Both the position numbers and the translations under genes were made by a program. A stretch of DNA of 64,000 bases from the NCBI GenBank assembly GCA_002359215.1, contig DEMN01000007.1, positions 186,001 through 250,000 of the forward strand. Reading direction: 5' to 3'. Below, piece by piece: positions 9,377-17,412 of this stretch. Numbering within the stretch: position 1 is the stretch's first letter; each line of letters starts with the position of its first letter. The notes under the pieces are model-generated. The model had not been told where the DNA came from. It was given only the letters and a program-made list of their open reading frames with translations, and did not search any database. This DNA is from Flavobacteriales bacterium UBA2669. Lineage in GTDB: Bacteria; Bacteroidota; Bacteroidia; Flavobacteriales_E; Vicingaceae.

Positions 9377-10576
9377 TTACTTTTGTTTTTTTAACAAAAC
9401 ACTCAACAAAAACAAAAACACCCCTCCACCAATAAATGCACTAAATACAAACAAACTTTTGTGATAAGCTGTTATTTCGCCTAAATTGAAATAGTACATT
9501 GCTCCCTGTAAAAACAAATAAATTTCACTTAACACAAATCCTAAAATAAATAAGCTCAAGCCAATTCGAACAAATAGTTTGTTGTGGTTAAAAACGCCTT
9601 CTAATGATAGAAAAAGTAATAAAGCACCACTTATCACTCCAAGCATCAATAGGTGGATAAAACCAATCACTAAGTATCTTATTTGTATGGAAGCTTCATT
9701 TACTTCTGGTACTACCGAAAAGGATTGAAATACTACTTTTACAATCATTGAAATTAGGATAAAATATACCAAGGTTTTAATGTAAAATGTAGCAGATGAT
9801 AAAAAGGTGTTTAAGGGCTTTATTAGAGTAACAATAAGATGATAAAACCCTATCAGTTGAAAAATAACACCTAAACTGTTTATGATATTTAATGTTGGTA
9901 GTTTGACAAACCAATTTATAGGTAAAGCTAATGTAAAAACTACCGATAAAATTAACCAGCCCAATGCTTTCTTTAATTGGGTATTTTTTTTGGTTAGATG
10001 ATTAGTTAGGAATTTGATAAATAAACCAATAATGCCAAAAATAAACCAGCCATTAAACTGAAAATGCAAAAAAGTTTGAATAGCAATATTATAAGCATCA
10101 GAGTTTTTTCCAAATACAACAATGGATATAGGTAAACACCAAATGCCGATAGTGGAAATAACCATGAACCACAATGCAGCACGAATAAATTGTTTATTGA
10201 TGGTAGTAAATGGTTTTAGGTCTTTTAAAATCAGTTTTACAAAAAAGTAGGAAGCAAAAATATGTAAGGATGAAAATAGTATTGAAAAAGCAGCATATCC
10301 TTGAAAAGGAAAACTAAATAACATACCGATTACAGCAAATTGAGTAATAAAAAATAAATAATGATAAATTTTCCTGATGTTTGGTAAAAAGCGGTAAACA
10401 ATAAAACTATATAACATTAAATAAAGCCATCCCAACATGGCAACATGCGAATGAGCGTGAGTTAAAAACCTAAAATTAAAATCAATTTCGCTAATAAAAG
10501 CATAGCGTAAAACTAAGCCTAGCATAGTTGCAATTAAAAAATTAATTAAACAGGTTATGACCCAAGATTTAGGCAT
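9377..10576 (-). CDS. Polytopic membrane protein with conserved histidines, heme-copper-oxidase-like, function unknown
   Basis: A 399-residue protein from the ATG at 10576 (MPKSWVITCLINFLIATMLG). The longer frame from 10612 would begin inside the loop of the sdhB terminator, so I reject it. About 11-12 hydrophobic helices cover the whole length. Helix 2 begins LTHAHSHVAMLGWLYLMLYS and a later one reads TFLHFQFNGWFIFGIIGLFI. Histidines at helix ends followed by GW recall cytochrome-oxidase subunit I or NnrS-like heme-binding proteins, but I cannot place it in a named family. It has no neighbour with an obvious functional link: it lies downstream of sdhB but behind a terminator. Confidence 0.7.
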   Translation of the reverse strand: MPKSWVITCLINFLIATMLGLVLRYAFISEIDFNFRFLTHAHSHVAMLGWLYLMLYSFIVYRFLPNIRKIYHYLFFITQFAVIGMLFSFPFQGYAAFSILFSSLHIFASYFFVKLILKDLKPFTTINKQFIRAALWFMVISTIGIWCLPISIVVFGKNSDAYNIAIQTFLHFQFNGWFIFGIIGLFIKFLTNHLTKKNTQLKKALGWLILSVVFTLALPINWFVKLPTLNIINSLGVIFQLIGFYHLIVTLIKPLNTFLSSATFYIKTLVYFILISMIVKVVFQSFSVVPEVNEASIQIRYLVIGFIHLLMLGVISGALLLFLSLEGVFNHNKLFVRIGLSLFILGFVLSEIYLFLQGAMYYFNLGEITAYHKSLFVFSAFIGGGVFLFLLSVLLKKQK

Positions 10577-10582
10577 TGTTTT

Positions 10583-10635
10583 AGAAAATAAAAAAGCAGA
10601 TAAACGCACCATTTAAGAACGTGTTATCTGCTTTT
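10583..10635 (-). terminator. Intrinsic terminator of the sdh operon
   Basis: On the minus strand AAAAGCAGATAA (10635-10624) pairs perfectly with TTATCTGCTTTT (10603-10592), a 12-bp stem with a 20-nt loop, followed by a T-rich run (T TATTTT) to about 10583. It begins 16 bp after the sdhB stop. The loop contains the ATG at 10612, which argues that the next gene really starts at 10576. Confidence 0.8.
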
Positions 10636-10651
10636 ATAAATGAGTAGCTAG

Positions 10652-11404
10652 TTATTTTTCAGAAACTATTGAAGCCCCAAAATATTCTCTGTTCATACGA
10701 GCAATAAACTCCAACGAGATACCTTTTGGACATTCTACTTCGCAAGCTCCAGTATTGGTACAGTTTCCAAACCCTTCTTTATCCATTTGTTCTACCATGT
10801 TTAACACACGTTCTTTTCTTTCGATTTGTCCTTGTGGAAGATAAGAATACTGAGAAACTTTTGCAGCAACAAACAACATTGCCGATGAGTTTTTACAAGT
10901 AGCAACACAAGCTCCACAACCTATACACGTTGCAGCGTCCATAGCTTTATCAGCATCCGGTTTAGGAATAGGCAGTGCATTAGCGTCTTGTGTATTTCCT
11001 GAAGTATTTACAGAAATAAAACCTCCCGCATGTTGAATTCTATCAAAAGAACCTCTATCAACAATTAAATCTTTTATTACAGGGAAAGCTTTAGAACGAA
11101 ATGGTTCAATATAAATAGTATCTCCATTTTTAAACATTCTCATGTGTAGTTGGCATGTGGTTACACCTCTATCCGGACCATGAGCTTCACCATTAATGTA
11201 TAAAGAACACATACCACAAATTCCTTCTCTACAATCGTGATCGAATGCAACTGGCTCTTTACCTTCGTTTACTAAGTTTTCGTTTAACACATCCAACATT
11301 TCTAAAAATGAAGAATGTTCTGAGATATCTTTTATAGGATATGTTTCCATTTTTCCCTCAGATTTTGCGTCTTTCTGACGCCATATTTTTAGTGTTAAAT
11401 CCAT
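10652..11404 (-). CDS. sdhB: Succinate dehydrogenase / fumarate reductase iron-sulfur subunit
   Basis: A 250-residue protein. All three cluster motifs are visible: [2Fe-2S] ligands in CREGICGMCSLYINGE and TTCQLH, [4Fe-4S] ligands in CIGCGACVATCKN, and the [3Fe-4S] site in CTNTGACEVECPKGI. It passes electrons from FAD in SdhA to the quinone and heme site in the membrane subunit. The length and the short N-terminus (MDLTLKIWRQKDAKSEGK) match the type B succinate:quinone oxidoreductases of Bacteroidota. It is separated from sdhA by a 464-bp insertion holding a four-helix-bundle gene, whereas sdhC and sdhA are 12 bp apart. Confidence 0.95.
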   Translation of the reverse strand: MDLTLKIWRQKDAKSEGKMETYPIKDISEHSSFLEMLDVLNENLVNEGKEPVAFDHDCREGICGMCSLYINGEAHGPDRGVTTCQLHMRMFKNGDTIYIEPFRSKAFPVIKDLIVDRGSFDRIQHAGGFISVNTSGNTQDANALPIPKPDADKAMDAATCIGCGACVATCKNSSAMLFVAAKVSQYSYLPQGQIERKERVLNMVEQMDKEGFGNCTNTGACEVECPKGISLEFIARMNREYFGASIVSEK

Positions 11405-11416
11405 AATTATAGTTTA

Positions 11417-11871
11417 TAAGGCAATAGGCATTAGTGAATAAGTACCTAATTACCTGGTGTTTTAACTTATATATTCATTCATCTTTTTTATTAAAGAATT
11501 GAGCATTTTTATTTCTTCAATAATTAATAAATCTATTTCTTTTGTATTTTCTTCTGTTAAATATTCTAATTCTCTACAAATTATCAATTGAGTTTCTAAT
11601 TCCATTAATGAACCTCTTGCTATTTTTAGAAACTGAGAATAATTTCTTGTATAATCTCTACCATAACCTTCAGCAATATTTGATGGAATTGAAACTGCTG
11701 CACGCCTTAATTGACTAGTTAAGCCAAACTTTTCATTGTCAGGTAAAAGATTTGTTAACTTATAAGTTTGTTTTACAATCAAAATCCCTTTTTCCCAAAC
11801 CAATAAATCTTTGTAACTTTTAATTTCACTCATCCTAACTATTGCCTTTTCAACTATTGCCTATTGCCTTA
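11417..11871. mobile_element. Insertion-like element carrying a four-helix-bundle gene, bounded by a 14-bp inverted repeat
   Basis: Left end 11417-11430 (taaggcaataggca) is the perfect reverse complement of 11858-11871 (tgcctattgcctta). The right end adds two more CTATTGCC units (11839-11846 and 11854-11861) next to the terminal one at 11861-11868. The 455-bp unit lies exactly between sdhA and sdhB, and the sdhA TAA stop is formed by the last bases of the right repeat. There is no transposase. Homologues of the enclosed protein are known from intervening sequences in 23S rRNA genes. Calling it mobile is inference from position and repeats. Confidence 0.6.
11462..11833 (-). CDS. Four-helix-bundle protein (23S rRNA intervening-sequence protein family)
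   Basis: A 123-residue protein. The family signature is clear: LLVWEKGILIVKQTYKLTN near the start, then FGLTSQLRRAAVSIPSNIAE with GYGR, then FLKIARGSLMELETQLIICR. These are the conserved positions of the S23/IVP four-helix-bundle family, whose members lie in 23S rRNA intervening sequences or as orphans, and which is related to Avd of diversity-generating retroelements. No enzymatic role is known. It sits between sdhA and sdhB in the same direction, within a 14-bp inverted repeat. No reverse transcriptase or variable repeat is nearby, so a DGR role is not supported. Confidence 0.88.
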   Translation of the reverse strand: MSEIKSYKDLLVWEKGILIVKQTYKLTNLLPDNEKFGLTSQLRRAAVSIPSNIAEGYGRDYTRNYSQFLKIARGSLMELETQLIICRELEYLTEENTKEIDLLIIEEIKMLNSLIKKMNEYIS

Positions 11872-13884
11872 CTTATAACTTCTCTGTTTCAATTCAATAT
11901 CATTAAAAGTCAACTCTTCTTTATGAAGCACAGCTTCTCTTGGATTTCCTGTATATTCCCAAGCGGCAACATATTTAAAATTAACATCATCTCTTTTTGC
12001 TTCACCTTCTTGTTCACCACCAGTTTCAACAGATTCCTCTCTAAAGTGTCCTCCACAAGATTCATTTCTGTGTAATGCATCAACAGCAAACAATTCTCCT
12101 AATTCAAGGAAATCGGCAACTCTACCGGCTTTTTCTAATTCAGGATTAAGTTCATTCATTCCTCCAGGAACAAAAACATCTTTCCAAAATTCTTCTCTAA
12201 TCTGAGCAATTTCGTCCATTGCTTTTTTAAGACCCGCTTCATTTCTTGCCATCCCAACATAATCCCACATTATTTTTCCTAATTTTTTATGAAAATAATC
12301 CACCGACTTAGTTCCTTTATTATTGATGAGTTTCTCTAATCTTTCTGTAACTTCTTTTTCAGCAGCATCAAATTCAGGTAAATTGGTAGGTATTTTTCCT
12401 GTTCTAATTTCGTTAGAAAGGTAACCACCAATAGTATATGGTAAAACAAAATAACCATCAGCTAATCCTTGCATTAATGCAGAAGCTCCTAATCGATTAG
12501 CTCCATGGTCAGAGAAATTAGCTTCTCCGGCAGCATAACATCCCGGAATGGTAGTCATTAAGTTATAATCAACCCAAATTCCTCCCATGGTGTAATGTAC
12601 CGCTGGGTAAATCATCATAGGTGTTTTGTATGGATTTTCATCTACAATTTTCTCATACATTTGGAACAAGTTACCATATTTAGCTTCAATAACCTCTTCT
12701 CCTAATTGAGTAATTTTTTCTGCAGTTGGATTTTCAAGTCCTAACATATTGGCTTTTTCTCTACCATAACGCTGAATAGCAGTTGAGAAATCTAAATAAA
12801 CAGCCTCACCAGTTGCATTAACTCCATAACCGGCATCACATCTTTCTTTAGCAGCTCTAGAAGCAACATCTCTAGGAACTAAGTTTCCATAAGCTGGATA
12901 TCTTCTTTCCAAGTAATAATCTCTATCTTCTTCCTTAAGGTCTGTTGGCTTTATTTTTTTCTCTCTAATCGCTTTAACGTCTTCCATTTTCTTTGGCACC
13001 CAAATTCTACCGTCATTTCTTAATGACTCAGACATTAACGTAAGTTTAGATTGGTATTCTCCTGAACGAGGAATACATGTTGGATGAATTTGAGTGTAAC
13101 ATGGGTTAGCAAAGAAAGCCCCTTTTTTGTGCACTTTCCATGCGGCACTAACATTAGAACCCATTGCGTTGGTAGATAAAAAGAATACGTTTCCGTAACC
13201 ACCACTAGCAATAACTACTGCGTGTGCCGAATGTCTTTCTACTTCTCCTGTAACTAAGTTTCTGGCAATAATTCCTCTTGCTTTTCCATCAACCAACACT
13301 AAATCTAGCATTTCATGACGGTTATACATTTTAATTTTTCCTTTACCAATTTGGCGGTTCATAGCCGAATAAGCTCCTAACAATAATTGTTGTCCGGTTT
13401 GTCCTTTTGCGTAAAAAGTTCTTGAAACCAATACACCACCAAAAGAACGGTTATCTAACAAACCGCCATATTCTCTAGCAAAAGGAACTCCTTGAGCCAC
13501 GCATTGGTCAATAATATTGGCTGAAACTTCTGCTAAACGATAAACATTTGCTTCTCTAGCTCTGTAATCACCACCTTTAACCGTATCATAAAATAAACGA
13601 TAAGTAGAATCGCCATCATTTTGATAATTCTTAGCTGCATTTATACCACCTTGTGCAGCAATAGAGTGAGCTCTTCTAGGTGAATCTTGATAACAAAAAG
13701 CTTTTACATTATAACCCATTTCCGCTAAGGATGCAGCAGCAGAACCTCCTGCTAATCCTGTTCCAACAACAATAATGTCAATATTTCTTTTATTAGCAGG
13801 GTTAACTAAATCGATGTGGTTTTTATAATTTGTCCATTTATCTTTTAACGGACCTTCTGGTATTTTTGAATCTAATTTCGACAT
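11869..13884 (-). CDS. sdhA: Succinate dehydrogenase / fumarate reductase flavoprotein subunit
   Basis: A 671-residue protein. The Rossmann FAD motif is near residue 43 (VVGTGLAGGSAAASLAEMGY) and the covalent-FAD histidine segment follows (RRAHSIAAQGGINAAKNY). Substrate-binding and catalytic stretches include QIHPTCIPRSG, HYTMGGIWVDYN, AAGEANFSDHGANRLGA and the C-terminal RNESCGGHFREE. It oxidises succinate to fumarate in the TCA cycle. The length and the insertion pattern are those of type B enzymes paired with a single di-heme cytochrome b. It is 12 bp downstream of sdhC; its stop codon lies in the terminal repeat of the downstream four-helix-bundle element. Confidence 0.96.
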   Translation of the reverse strand: MSKLDSKIPEGPLKDKWTNYKNHIDLVNPANKRNIDIIVVGTGLAGGSAAASLAEMGYNVKAFCYQDSPRRAHSIAAQGGINAAKNYQNDGDSTYRLFYDTVKGGDYRAREANVYRLAEVSANIIDQCVAQGVPFAREYGGLLDNRSFGGVLVSRTFYAKGQTGQQLLLGAYSAMNRQIGKGKIKMYNRHEMLDLVLVDGKARGIIARNLVTGEVERHSAHAVVIASGGYGNVFFLSTNAMGSNVSAAWKVHKKGAFFANPCYTQIHPTCIPRSGEYQSKLTLMSESLRNDGRIWVPKKMEDVKAIREKKIKPTDLKEEDRDYYLERRYPAYGNLVPRDVASRAAKERCDAGYGVNATGEAVYLDFSTAIQRYGREKANMLGLENPTAEKITQLGEEVIEAKYGNLFQMYEKIVDENPYKTPMMIYPAVHYTMGGIWVDYNLMTTIPGCYAAGEANFSDHGANRLGASALMQGLADGYFVLPYTIGGYLSNEIRTGKIPTNLPEFDAAEKEVTERLEKLINNKGTKSVDYFHKKLGKIMWDYVGMARNEAGLKKAMDEIAQIREEFWKDVFVPGGMNELNPELEKAGRVADFLELGELFAVDALHRNESCGGHFREESVETGGEQEGEAKRDDVNFKYVAAWEYTGNPREAVLHKEELTFNDIELKQRSYK

Positions 13885-13896
13885 ACTTAAAATAGA

Positions 13897-14568
13897 TTAA
13901 TGCGAGTGATTGATAAAATGAAAAATTGCAATAAAAATAAATCCTAATGGAATAATGATGGCATACAATGTTCCTAACTTTTTAATGATAGGTGTATATT
14001 TTCTGTGGTTAAAACCAACAGATTGAAATGCTGATTGAAAGCCATGCAATAAGTGCAAGGCTAAGAAAACAAAAGCCAACACATAAATGCCTACTCTAGC
14101 AGGATCTTCAAACTTGTGAACTAGGTGTTCGTAATATTTTGTAGGGTTATCCCAAATACCATCAATAAACTTGTCTTTAATTTCAGGAATCCAAAAATCA
14201 TAAAAATGTAAACCTAAAAACAACATTATCATAATTCCTGTAATAATCATGTTTCTACTCATCCAACTGGCATTCTCTCCCGGTTTGTTCATGGCATACT
14301 TTACAGGTCTTGCTTTTTTGTTTTGTAAATCAAGGTAAATGCCCATTCCTAAGTGGAATAAAACTCCAAAAAGAAGTACAGGCTGAAGGATATATTGAAT
14401 AAGTGGGTTGGTACCCATAAAATGAGATGTCTCATTAAAAACATCAGCACTAAGCACTGATAGAAAGTTGATTACAAAATGTTGTAGAAGAAAAAATAAT
14501 AAGAAAAAACCCGATAAGGCCATTAAAATTTTTCTTCCTACTGAAGATGTTGAGAATCCTTTACTCAT
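13897..14568 (-). CDS. sdhC: Succinate dehydrogenase cytochrome b558 subunit
   Basis: A 223-residue membrane protein with five predicted hydrophobic helices. Histidines suitable as heme ligands appear in FFLLQHFVINFLS, LFHLGMGIYLDL, LFLGLHFYDFW and FVFLALHLLHGFQSAF. This is the single-subunit di-heme anchor of type B succinate dehydrogenases, which hands electrons to menaquinone. First gene of the sdhCAB operon, with a strong promoter match about 27 bp upstream (14595-14624). Confidence 0.92.
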   Translation of the reverse strand: MSKGFSTSSVGRKILMALSGFFLLFFLLQHFVINFLSVLSADVFNETSHFMGTNPLIQYILQPVLLFGVLFHLGMGIYLDLQNKKARPVKYAMNKPGENASWMSRNMIITGIMIMLFLGLHFYDFWIPEIKDKFIDGIWDNPTKYYEHLVHKFEDPARVGIYVLAFVFLALHLLHGFQSAFQSVGFNHRKYTPIIKKLGTLYAIIIPLGFIFIAIFHFINHSH

Positions 14569-14594
14569 GGTATGAACGATTTATAATTTTTCGA

Positions 14595-14624
14595 CAAATG
14601 TAGGACTATTCTGCAAAAATCAAA
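14595..14624 (-). promoter_or_regulatory. Bacteroidota-type promoter of the sdh operon
   Basis: Read on the minus strand: TTTG (14624-14621), 18 bp, then TACATTTG (14602-14595). This fits the -33 TTG / -7 TAnnTTTG consensus of the primary sigma factor of Bacteroidota and lies 27 bp before the sdhC start. Confidence 0.75.
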
Positions 14625-14664
14625 TTTTATAGGGGCAAAAAAATCAATAAAATTGCCCTGAGAA

Positions 14665-15435
14665 TTATACTCCAAAAACAGTTTTTGAATTGGTGGTAGT
14701 TATTTTAGCTACTTCTTCTAAACTAACTTGTTTTAAATTAGCCACTTTTGTAGCAATTTCAATAATGTAAGCACTTTCGTTACGTTTCCCTCTGTAAGGA
14801 ACGGGAGCTAAATAAGGAGCATCGGTTTCTAAAACCAAATGTTCTAGACTTATTTGTTCAACCACTTTATCCAACCCCGCATTTTTAAAGGTAACTACTC
14901 CACCGATGCCTAGTTTAAAACCACCATAGTTGATGATTTTTTGTGCTTGCTCCAGATTTCCTGTAAAACAATGGAAAATGCCACGCATATTTTCGTCATT
15001 TTCTTCGTCTAAAATTTCAAAAATTTCATCAAAAGCATCTCGGCAATGAATAACAAAAGGCAAGTTATTAGCTTTAGCCAATCTGATTTGATGACGAAAA
15101 GCGGCTTGTTGTTCTTTAAAAAAAGTTTTGTCCCAATATAAATCTATGCCTATCTCGCCAATGGCAACAACTTGATGTTCAGACAACATTTTTTCTACCT
15201 GCGCTAATTCTTGTTGGTAATCGGCTTTTACCGAACAAGGGTGAAGCCCCATCATGGGAAACATGTTATCAGGGTATTTTTTTGCTAAAGCCAATAAAGC
15301 ATCCGTATAATCGCTATCAATGTTGGGTAAAAAAAATCGGGAAACCCCTAAATTAATGGCTTTTTGCACTACTTCATCAATATCATCCTTAAATTGCTCA
15401 GAATATAAATGGGTGTGTGTGTCAGTTAAAATCAT
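14665..15435 (-). CDS. tatD: TatD-family metal-dependent hydrolase (deoxyribonuclease-like)
   Basis: A 256-residue TIM-barrel protein with the TatD markers: DTHTHLYSEQF at the start (first metal pair), AIGEIGIDLYWDKT, PFVIHCRDAFDE, GIFHCFTGN and the C-terminal LETDAPYLAPVPYRGKRNE. The family removes nucleotides from DNA 3' ends and repairs ends after oxidative damage. The length is standard. It is transcribed alone on the minus strand; its 3' side faces the sdh promoter region and its 5' side faces the repeat-rich accessory patch. Confidence 0.92.
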   Translation of the reverse strand: MILTDTHTHLYSEQFKDDIDEVVQKAINLGVSRFFLPNIDSDYTDALLALAKKYPDNMFPMMGLHPCSVKADYQQELAQVEKMLSEHQVVAIGEIGIDLYWDKTFFKEQQAAFRHQIRLAKANNLPFVIHCRDAFDEIFEILDEENDENMRGIFHCFTGNLEQAQKIINYGGFKLGIGGVVTFKNAGLDKVVEQISLEHLVLETDAPYLAPVPYRGKRNESAYIIEIATKVANLKQVSLEEVAKITTTNSKTVFGV

Positions 15436-15473
15436 ACTGCAAAAATAAGGCTTATGGGTTTATTTTTTATAAG

Positions 15474-15546
15474 TTATTTTATATTTACTCGACTTAAGTA
15501 AGCTCCCATTTTAGTTTAGTAGAGTTTAGTTTGTACTAGGGGAGTT
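15474..15546. repeat. Diverged ~70-bp repeat, copy A
   Basis: Shares a colinear pattern with 16381-16451: ATTTTA, TACTCGAC, TTAAGTA, GCTCCC, AGAGTTTAG, TTTGTA and GGGG in the same order and spacing. By eye roughly two thirds to 70% identical. It lies 20 bp after the 3' end of the minus-strand gene 15566-16276. Confidence 0.6.
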
Positions 15547-15565
15547 TATTAATTGCTTTATTATT

Positions 15566-16276
15566 TCAATTTCTAGCAACTCCCCTATAAAATGTAGATA
15601 ATGTTAGTGGTAGTTTATTCCTTCTTTTTTTGAGAAGTCTCTTTTCTTTTTTACTTAATGTTTTACAAGTAGTGATTACTCCACCATTATTATAACACTC
15701 TACAGGAATTTGTTCAATAAATTCTTCCCAGTATTTTTTCATATTAAGGAGTTCACTTAATTTATCAATAAAAACAACAATCTTTTCGGCATCAGAAACA
15801 TTTAACTGCTCTTTTGCATTGGATAAATTGTAATAATTATATCCTGTTGAATTTTTTAATTCGAAGATAAGTGTATTTGGATCAACATAAGATTGTAAGT
15901 TATTTTTATCAATGGAGGAAATTAGTTTAATAATATCGATGGAATCAATTAGATATTTTGTTTTATTTGCTTGCCAACTCCAGTAACTATCCTCCATTTT
16001 ATATGTCCTTGCAAATTCATCATTATTATCTGAAAAATAGTCTGATGTCCAATTAATTAACTTAACAGAGTAACCCCCAGGGAATAGGTCTGAAGAATCA
16101 CGTTGCCAAATGTCTACAATTTGTCTTTCTGTCCATATTCGTAGATAAAAATTTCCTGAATATTTGTCAAGTTTATATAGGTCTAAAGAGTCCGAGAAGG
16201 TTGTTAATGAATTTTTTTGGCAGAAAGTGGAACTAACTACGATAACCAGAAATAATATTAAGTGAAGAAATTTCAT
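15566..16276 (-). CDS. Secreted or lipoprotein of unknown function
   Basis: A 236-residue protein that I do not recognise. It opens with a hydrophobic signal (MKFLHLILFLVIVVSSTFC) that could be a lipoprotein signal with Cys19 or a plain signal peptide. The mature part is polar, with many Tyr, Trp and Asp (GNFYLRIWTERQIVDIWQRD, DEFARTYKMEDSYWSWQANK), and ends in a basic tail (KKEKRLLKKRRNKLPLTLS). No enzyme motif is visible. It stands in a block with the AbiJ-like gene, each followed by a copy of the same repeat, which suggests acquired genes. Confidence 0.6.
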   Translation of the reverse strand: MKFLHLILFLVIVVSSTFCQKNSLTTFSDSLDLYKLDKYSGNFYLRIWTERQIVDIWQRDSSDLFPGGYSVKLINWTSDYFSDNNDEFARTYKMEDSYWSWQANKTKYLIDSIDIIKLISSIDKNNLQSYVDPNTLIFELKNSTGYNYYNLSNAKEQLNVSDAEKIVVFIDKLSELLNMKKYWEEFIEQIPVECYNNGGVITTCKTLSKKEKRLLKKRRNKLPLTLSTFYRGVARN

Positions 16277-16380
16277 AGTTCAATTATTACTTCCCTTCGC
16301 AATCGCTAAACTGAAGCATTAGCAATTTATCAAGGGGCTTAGTGATGGTTTTATCATTACTACAAAAATAGTCTTTTAAG

Positions 16381-16451
16381 GTATTTTACCTACTCGACCT
16401 AAGCAGCTTCCTACTTTGCTTTCGCAGAGCTTAGCTCGTATTTTTGGGGTC
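16381..16451. repeat. Diverged ~70-bp repeat, copy B
   Basis: The more GC-rich copy: TACTCGACCTAAGCAGCTTC, then CTTTGCTTTCGCAGAGCTTA and GCTCGTA. CTAAGC and GCTTAG form an imperfect inverted repeat, and GAGCTTAGCTC and TGCTTTCGCA are small hairpins. Its right end touches the stop codon (16450) of the AbiJ-like gene. Same orientation as copies A and C. Confidence 0.6.
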
Positions 16452-17304
16452 ATTTTGTTGTTTTTGCTTCTTTTTGTTTTAAATAGTTAATAAAAGCACT
16501 ACAAGCTACAAGCATAAATTTTGCGTCTTCTTGATTTAAGTTGTCGTCTTCTATAAGTGCGTGCCTAATTCCATCTGCGTCACTTGTATAACCATATAAA
16601 CTACTAAATGAATTTTTTAATGCTGGGTGAATATTATTGTTTTTTTCAATTAGTTTTAATGCTTGCCCAAGTGTTGCTTTTGGATTACCTGTCAAAATTG
16701 AACAATATGATTCTACAGCACTTATTGATTCTTTAATTGAATTTCTATAGTCTGGTGATTTTCTGTCGGAAAAAAGTTCTAAAGCCCGATTTAAATGTGT
16801 CTTTACTGGCTTGAGGTTGTCCGTTATAGTAAGTGCCTCTTCAATTGATTCAACTTCTTCTTTTGAGCTAATCTGAGTCAAAGTTCCGTTAACGAACCTG
16901 TAAGCGGAGATTTCTCTTTCCAATACATTATTACTATATTCCATGAAAGCATCATTAGTCTGACTAGAATAATCTGGAGTATAGTTAAGTGGAACAAACT
17001 CTAAAAAATCATAAACTTCATACCACTTAGCAGAAAAAAAATATTGCTTTAAAACTTCATGATACCGTTTAAAGAAATATGGTTTCTCGTCAAGACGTTT
17101 TTTGAAATAATGAATCCAAATTCTTGATAATAATACCTGAACAGAATCTTCATTACTTTCTATACTGTCATACTTTACTTCACCTTTCCAATAAAAAATC
17201 GTCAAGCCATTCCACAAAGCATTTTTTAAATCTTCATCTATAGTTTCTGTCTGTATTACACTTTTAATTGGTGCTTTTCCTATTCGCTGTGAAAATAACG
17301 TCAT
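16450..17304 (-). CDS. AbiJ-N4 / HEPN-domain-like protein, candidate phage-defence gene
   Basis: A 284-residue protein. The N-terminus (MTLFSQRIGKAPIKSVIQTE, then DEDLKNALWNGLT) is the pattern I associate with the AbiJ N-terminal domain type 4. The C-terminal half (about 185-280) is helical and HEPN-like: SIKESISAVESYCSILTG, then SDADGIRHALIEDDNLNQED and FMLVACSAFINYLKQK; Arg-His in GIRHAL could be part of an R-x4-6-H type RNase site but is not the exact spacing. AbiJ-type proteins act in abortive infection, probably as RNases. It has no antitoxin-like partner and lies alone between two repeat copies. Family assignment is from memory and should be checked. Confidence 0.65.
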   Translation of the reverse strand: MTLFSQRIGKAPIKSVIQTETIDEDLKNALWNGLTIFYWKGEVKYDSIESNEDSVQVLLSRIWIHYFKKRLDEKPYFFKRYHEVLKQYFFSAKWYEVYDFLEFVPLNYTPDYSSQTNDAFMEYSNNVLEREISAYRFVNGTLTQISSKEEVESIEEALTITDNLKPVKTHLNRALELFSDRKSPDYRNSIKESISAVESYCSILTGNPKATLGQALKLIEKNNNIHPALKNSFSSLYGYTSDADGIRHALIEDDNLNQEDAKFMLVACSAFINYLKQKEAKTTK

Positions 17305-17412
17305 TGTTTAGTCTTTCATTTAAGGTTGCTTGTAACTTATACAGTATATATGATAAAATTCACAAAACTGTTATACTTATTTTCCCAGATATATCAAAAA
17401 TAGTTTACAAAA

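Noticed and set aside
11462..11833. Avd protein of a diversity-generating retroelement
   Set aside because: Related fold, but there is no reverse transcriptase, template repeat or variable repeat nearby. An orphan IVP-type gene explains it better.
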